A stretch of DNA of 64,000 nucleotides, taken from NCBI GenBank assembly GCA_038002745.1, contig JBBODD010000001.1, positions 186,001 to 250,000 on the forward strand, in the 5' to 3' direction. The notes under the pieces were generated by a model. The model worked only from the letters and a program-made list of their open reading frames with translations. It was not told the DNA's origin and ran no database searches. The position numbers and the translations under genes were made by a program. Positions 61,160 through 64,000 of the stretch are shown here, piece after piece (within the stretch, counting starts at the first letter, position 1; each line of letters opens with the position of its first letter). This DNA comes from Bacillus sp. FSL H8-0547 (GTDB taxonomy: Bacteria; Bacillota; Bacilli; Bacillales; Bacillaceae).

Positions 61160-62394
61160 CGGTTCACCTCCACCTGACCCCATAGATCCAGCGCAAGCTG
61201 AAGGTCTTGTTGGCTTTTAGCTTTTTCAGATAATGAGATGCCTTCAAGCACAGCATCGATTGCAGAGCGAAAAGCTCTTCCGCCCGCCTGCGCACCGTTT
61301 GGATGCCCGTGTACGCCTCCGCCGGCATTAATGACACTGTCGATGCCAAAATCCTGAATCAGAACAGGCACAAGACCCGGATGAATTCCTGCTGATGGAA
61401 CCGGAAACGTTTCTTTTAACCCAGTGCTCTCTTTGCACGCTGCACCGATAGACAGTGCGGCATCCCTTTCAAGTGCCACACTGCCGTATGGCGACGGGAA
61501 GAGGGAAAAGTCTGCTCCGCACTGGCGAAGCAATTTTCCAAGCAGCAGAGAATGTGAAATACCATAAAGGGCGGAAGAAGACAAAGCACCGCTTACAGCA
61601 GGGTGCGCCATGATCGGAACATGAATCTCCCTGTCTTCTGCAAGCTCCTGCAAAACGTCAAGACCATAAGCGAAAACATTAAAAAGAAGGGCGTCCGCCC
61701 CAAGCTTTGAAGCGCGTCTTGCCTTCTCTTTGAGGCTGAATGTCTTTCCGGTTAAGTTAACAGCGTACATCGCTTTATGGCCGGTCTCCTCATACACCCT
61801 GCCGAGCAATTCTTTTCCTGCTGTGATTCTTTGTTCAAACGGCGTAAGCGGATTGTCAAACAGGATTTCGTCATCCTTTACAAGATCAACGCCGCCAAGC
61901 ACCTGATTTCTTAGCTGTTCTTTTAAAAACGATAGATCACGTCCGATGACTCCTTTGAAAATGCTCATGAGAAGAGGCCGGTTATAGACTCCGAGTTTTT
62001 CCCTGATGCCGCTTATGCCGAATGCAGGTCCCTGAAAAGAAGAAAGAAGATCTCCTGTAAACTCCAAATCAAGCAGTTTCACTTCCCCGTCAAGGGAAAG
62101 CTTTCCGAAAACCGTCGTCAGGACCGCAGGCAGGTCATGAGAATAGTTCACGCCGGGATAGAATATTTTCACAATTCCTTTTTTCACTTTTTTTCCGAGA
62201 AACTCGGCAATGCGTTCTTCAGCATCTGTTTCTTTAACGGAAACAACTTGACCCTTGTGCTGTTTCAGCTGCTGCTGTGTAAGCTCCGGAAGATCCGTCC
62301 ATGAGCCGACCGTAAGGCTGGTGGCGATTCCTTCTGCTTTTTTTTCGATGCTGTACTGATCATAGATGAGATAAGTTGCTGTAACGCCGCTCAT
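61156..62394 (-). CDS. mtnW: 2,3-diketo-5-methylthiopentyl-1-phosphate enolase (RuBisCO-like)
   Basis: The 412-residue RuBisCO-like protein has the motif [19 protein letters not shown], which carries the Lys and Asp/Glu of the metal site. It enolises the diketo intermediate of methionine salvage and does not fix CO2. It is the first gene of the operon, under an S-box riboswitch. ATG 62394 is used, with AAAGGCAGGT upstream. Confidence 0.95.
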   Translation of the reverse strand: MSGVTATYLIYDQYSIEKKAEGIATSLTVGSWTDLPELTQQQLKQHKGQVVSVKETDAEERIAEFLGKKVKKGIVKIFYPGVNYSHDLPAVLTTVFGKLSLDGEVKLLDLEFTGDLLSSFQGPAFGISGIREKLGVYNRPLLMSIFKGVIGRDLSFLKEQLRNQVLGGVDLVKDDEILFDNPLTPFEQRITAGKELLGRVYEETGHKAMYAVNLTGKTFSLKEKARRASKLGADALLFNVFAYGLDVLQELAEDREIHVPIMAHPAVSGALSSSALYGISHSLLLGKLLRQCGADFSLFPSPYGSVALERDAALSIGAACKESTGLKETFPVPSAGIHPGLVPVLIQDFGIDSVINAGGGVHGHPNGAQAGGRAFRSAIDAVLEGISLSEKAKSQQDLQLALDLWGQVEVNR

Positions 62395-62421
62395 GATTGT
62401 ACCTGCCTTTCGCATTTAAAT

Positions 62422-62454
62422 AAAAAAGGTCCCCTCCGCTGACGGAAGAGACCT
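62422..62454 (-). terminator. S-box-controlled terminator before mtnW
   Basis: AAGGTC-TCTTCCG / CGGAGGGGACCTT stem with six T residues on the minus strand, 28 bases before the mtnW ATG. Confidence 0.88.
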
Positions 62455-62470
62455 TATCTGAAATGGGTAA

Positions 62471-62580
62471 GATCCTTATCTGCCAGCAATTGCTGCAAGA
62501 TTTAGCACCGTGCTTAAACACTGTTTAAGTCGGTTGCCGGGCTTCATCGGGCCAGTCCCTCCACCTGCTCTTGATAAGAA
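62471..62580 (-). ncRNA. SAM-I (S-box) riboswitch of mtnW operon
   Basis: On the minus strand the leader has CTTATCAAGAGCAGGTGGAG, GGACTGGCCCGATGAAGCCC, GGCAACCGAC, the ACGGTGCTAAATC segment and the closing GATAAGGATC. These match the conserved S-box P1, P2 with kink-turn, P3 and J3/4 elements. With the terminator at 62422-62454 it should turn off mtnWXBD when S-adenosylmethionine is high. Confidence 0.95.
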
Positions 62581-62633
62581 TTGTATATGTTCTGAATAAC
62601 CTGAAATTAATTTGGATTATGACAGCTTTTCCC

Positions 62634-63824
62634 TCAGCTGTCAACCGGCAATGAAAAGAGATTTAAAGATTTTATTCTATCTGCGGCTTCTCTTAATCTC
62701 TCTTCAGAGGTTAAGAGTCCGGCACGGACATATCCCTCACCAAACGTCCCGAATCCAATGCCCGGCGCCACGCATACATGAGCGTGTTCCAGCAGATAGT
62801 CAGCGAATGATTCCGATGTGAATCCCTCGGGTACAGGCAGCCATGCAAAGAATGATCCAGGCGGAGCCTCCACTTTCCAGCCGATGCCGTTCAGCGCGTT
62901 TATAAACGCCGCACGTCTGCTTTCATAGCGTGCGACAAGATCACTGACACAGTCCTGCGGGGCAAGAAGAGCAACAGCCGCAGCTTCCTGTATTCCGCTG
63001 AACACACTGACAAACATGTGATCCTGCAAAAGATTAATCGACTCTATGACGCTTTTATTGCCGACTGCAAAACCGATTCTCCACCCTGCCATATTATACG
63101 TCTTAGACAGCGTATAAATTTCGATTCCTGTCTCTTTTGCTCCATTTGACTCAAGAAAGCTGACTGGCTTTTTGCCGTCAAAACCGATGGCTCCATATGC
63201 AAAATCATGGACGACGCATAGATCATTTTCTTCTGCAAACGCAACCGTTTCATCGAAAAAGCGCCGGCTGGCCACTGCCCCTGTAGGGTTGTTTGGATAG
63301 TTTAAAAACATGAGCTTTGCATCCGCCTTTGCTTTTTCAGAGAGCTTGGAGTAGTCAGGCAAAAACTCATTTTCCTTCAAAAGAGGCATATATTCCATTC
63401 GGGCCCTCGCAAGCTCCACTCCTGACCAATAATCCGGATAGCCCGGATCGGGAACTAGAACCGTCTCACCGGGATTTAGCAGACACTGCGGGATTTCCAC
63501 AAGACCTGCCTTTCCCCCAAAAAGAATGGCCACTTCTGTGTCAGGATCCAGTGTGACGCTATATTCCCTTTGATAAAATTCTGCTATCGCCGTTTTTAAA
63601 AAGCGCTGTCCTCTAAACGGTGAATATTTGTGATAGTCCGGTTTGCCTGCCGCTTCCTGCAGAGCTTTTACAATATGAGGCGGCGTCGGCTGATCGGGAT
63701 TCCCCTGGCCAAGATTAATGACATCATGCCCGGCATCAATACTCGCATTTACTTTTGCAACGAGACTTGCAAAAAATTGTTTCGGAAGATTATTCAATAG
63801 CGTTGATTGCTCAAACTTTTTCAT
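62634..63824 (-). CDS. mtnE: Methionine-salvage aminotransferase (MtnE)
   Basis: The 396-residue fold-type I aminotransferase has the PLP Lys in YTLSKTYNMAGWRIG and motifs NLGQGNPDQPTP, NYPNNPTGAVA and RVGLL-like ARAGL near the end. It transaminates 2-keto-4-methylthiobutyrate to methionine. It sits between the S-box and the divergent mtnU start; no S-box precedes mtnE itself. Confidence 0.9.
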   Translation of the reverse strand: MKKFEQSTLLNNLPKQFFASLVAKVNASIDAGHDVINLGQGNPDQPTPPHIVKALQEAAGKPDYHKYSPFRGQRFLKTAIAEFYQREYSVTLDPDTEVAILFGGKAGLVEIPQCLLNPGETVLVPDPGYPDYWSGVELARARMEYMPLLKENEFLPDYSKLSEKAKADAKLMFLNYPNNPTGAVASRRFFDETVAFAEENDLCVVHDFAYGAIGFDGKKPVSFLESNGAKETGIEIYTLSKTYNMAGWRIGFAVGNKSVIESINLLQDHMFVSVFSGIQEAAAVALLAPQDCVSDLVARYESRRAAFINALNGIGWKVEAPPGSFFAWLPVPEGFTSESFADYLLEHAHVCVAPGIGFGTFGEGYVRAGLLTSEERLREAADRIKSLNLFSLPVDS

Positions 63825-63925
63825 CTTTGCACCTTCTTGTGAAAATTCTTGAAATTCTAGTCAAAAATCATATATTGTTATAGTCAGCTTGTAAAGGAAA
63901 ATATTTTTTAGCGGAGATGACGCAT

Positions 63926-64000
63926 ATGATACTTAAAATCGCCTGCCTGCAGACAGACATTGCATTCGGAAAACCGGAAGAAAACATTGCAGCAGTGGAA
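63926..64000 (+). CDS. mtnU: Carbon-nitrogen hydrolase family protein (partial, MtnU-like)
   Basis: The open frame begins at ATG 63926 with GCGGAG upstream and reads MILKIACLQTDIAFGKPEEN before the window ends. This is the typical nitrilase-superfamily start; position next to mtnE matches B. subtilis mtnU (ykrU), a probable omega-amidase in the salvage pathway. Only the first 25 residues are visible. Confidence 0.8.
   Translation, partial: MILKIACLQTDIAFGKPEENIAAVE

Overview
The window is a chromosomal segment of a low-to-mid GC, endospore-forming Bacillaceae bacterium. It has GerA-type germinant receptor genes, a SleB/YkvT-type cortex hydrolase, a Spo0E-like phosphatase, a KinD-like sporulation kinase, CtsR and sigma-D type control sites, and strong AGGAGG ribosome sites. 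The C30 carotenoid genes fit a pigmented Bacillus/Metabacillus-like species, but the species cannot be fixed from the sequence alone. I see no rRNA, tRNA, CRISPR array, transposase or prophage.

Layout. 0-7 kb: end of a flavoprotein gene, then a six-gene minus-strand operon: ABC solute-binding lipoprotein, fused double permease, ATPase, TVP38/TMEM64 protein, CDP-alcohol phosphatidyltransferase and disulfide-reductase flavoprotein. Its make-up recalls the uncharacterised E. coli ydjXYZ-ynjABCDEF locus. 7-12 kb: chemoreceptor with a sigma-D-like promoter, EAL phosphodiesterase, nuclease lipoprotein, M24 peptidase. 12-16.5 kb: divergent carotenoid-finishing cluster (crtO, crtQ / crtP, second glycosyltransferase). 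16.5-26 kb: small DUF3243 protein, DUF2157/GDYXXLXY membrane protein, AtoE-like carrier, ZosA-like P-type ATPase with Fur-family boxes, an acetyltransferase, a tiny zinc-ribbon protein, a degenerate tandem repeat array, and a nucleoside transporter under a guanine-type riboswitch. 26.5-33 kb: YkvU/SpoVB-like flippase, a ger operon, YkvT-like hydrolase and a small sigma factor. 33-40 kb: housekeeping and hypothetical genes, ykvS, several interspersed palindromic repeats, a likely 6S-type RNA and a cold-shock gene. 40-47 kb: queCDEF queuosine-precursor operon behind a preQ1-I riboswitch, a CNNM/CorC-type transporter gene with a structured leader, ykvI. 47-56 kb: clpE with CtsR operators, VOC protein, oligoendopeptidase, motAB with a sigma-D promoter, mhqR-like regulator, kinD-like kinase. 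56-64 kb: aldo-keto reductase, ZIP transporter, spo0E-like, CbpA-like CBS/ACT protein and the methionine-salvage genes mtnD, mtnB, mtnX, mtnW (under an S-box/SAM riboswitch), mtnE and the start of mtnU.

The gene content and much of the order from zosA/ykvU/ykvT/ykvS through queCDEF, ykvI, clpE, motAB, mhqR, kinD, spo0E-like to mtnDBXWE-U parallels the ykr-ykv region I recall for Bacillus subtilis. This supports many of the ortholog calls and marks the ger operon, the carotenoid cluster, the ynj-like operon and the repeat-rich gaps as lineage-specific content. Four cis-regulatory or non-coding RNAs are recognisable: purine, preQ1-I and SAM-I riboswitches, and the 6S-like RNA.
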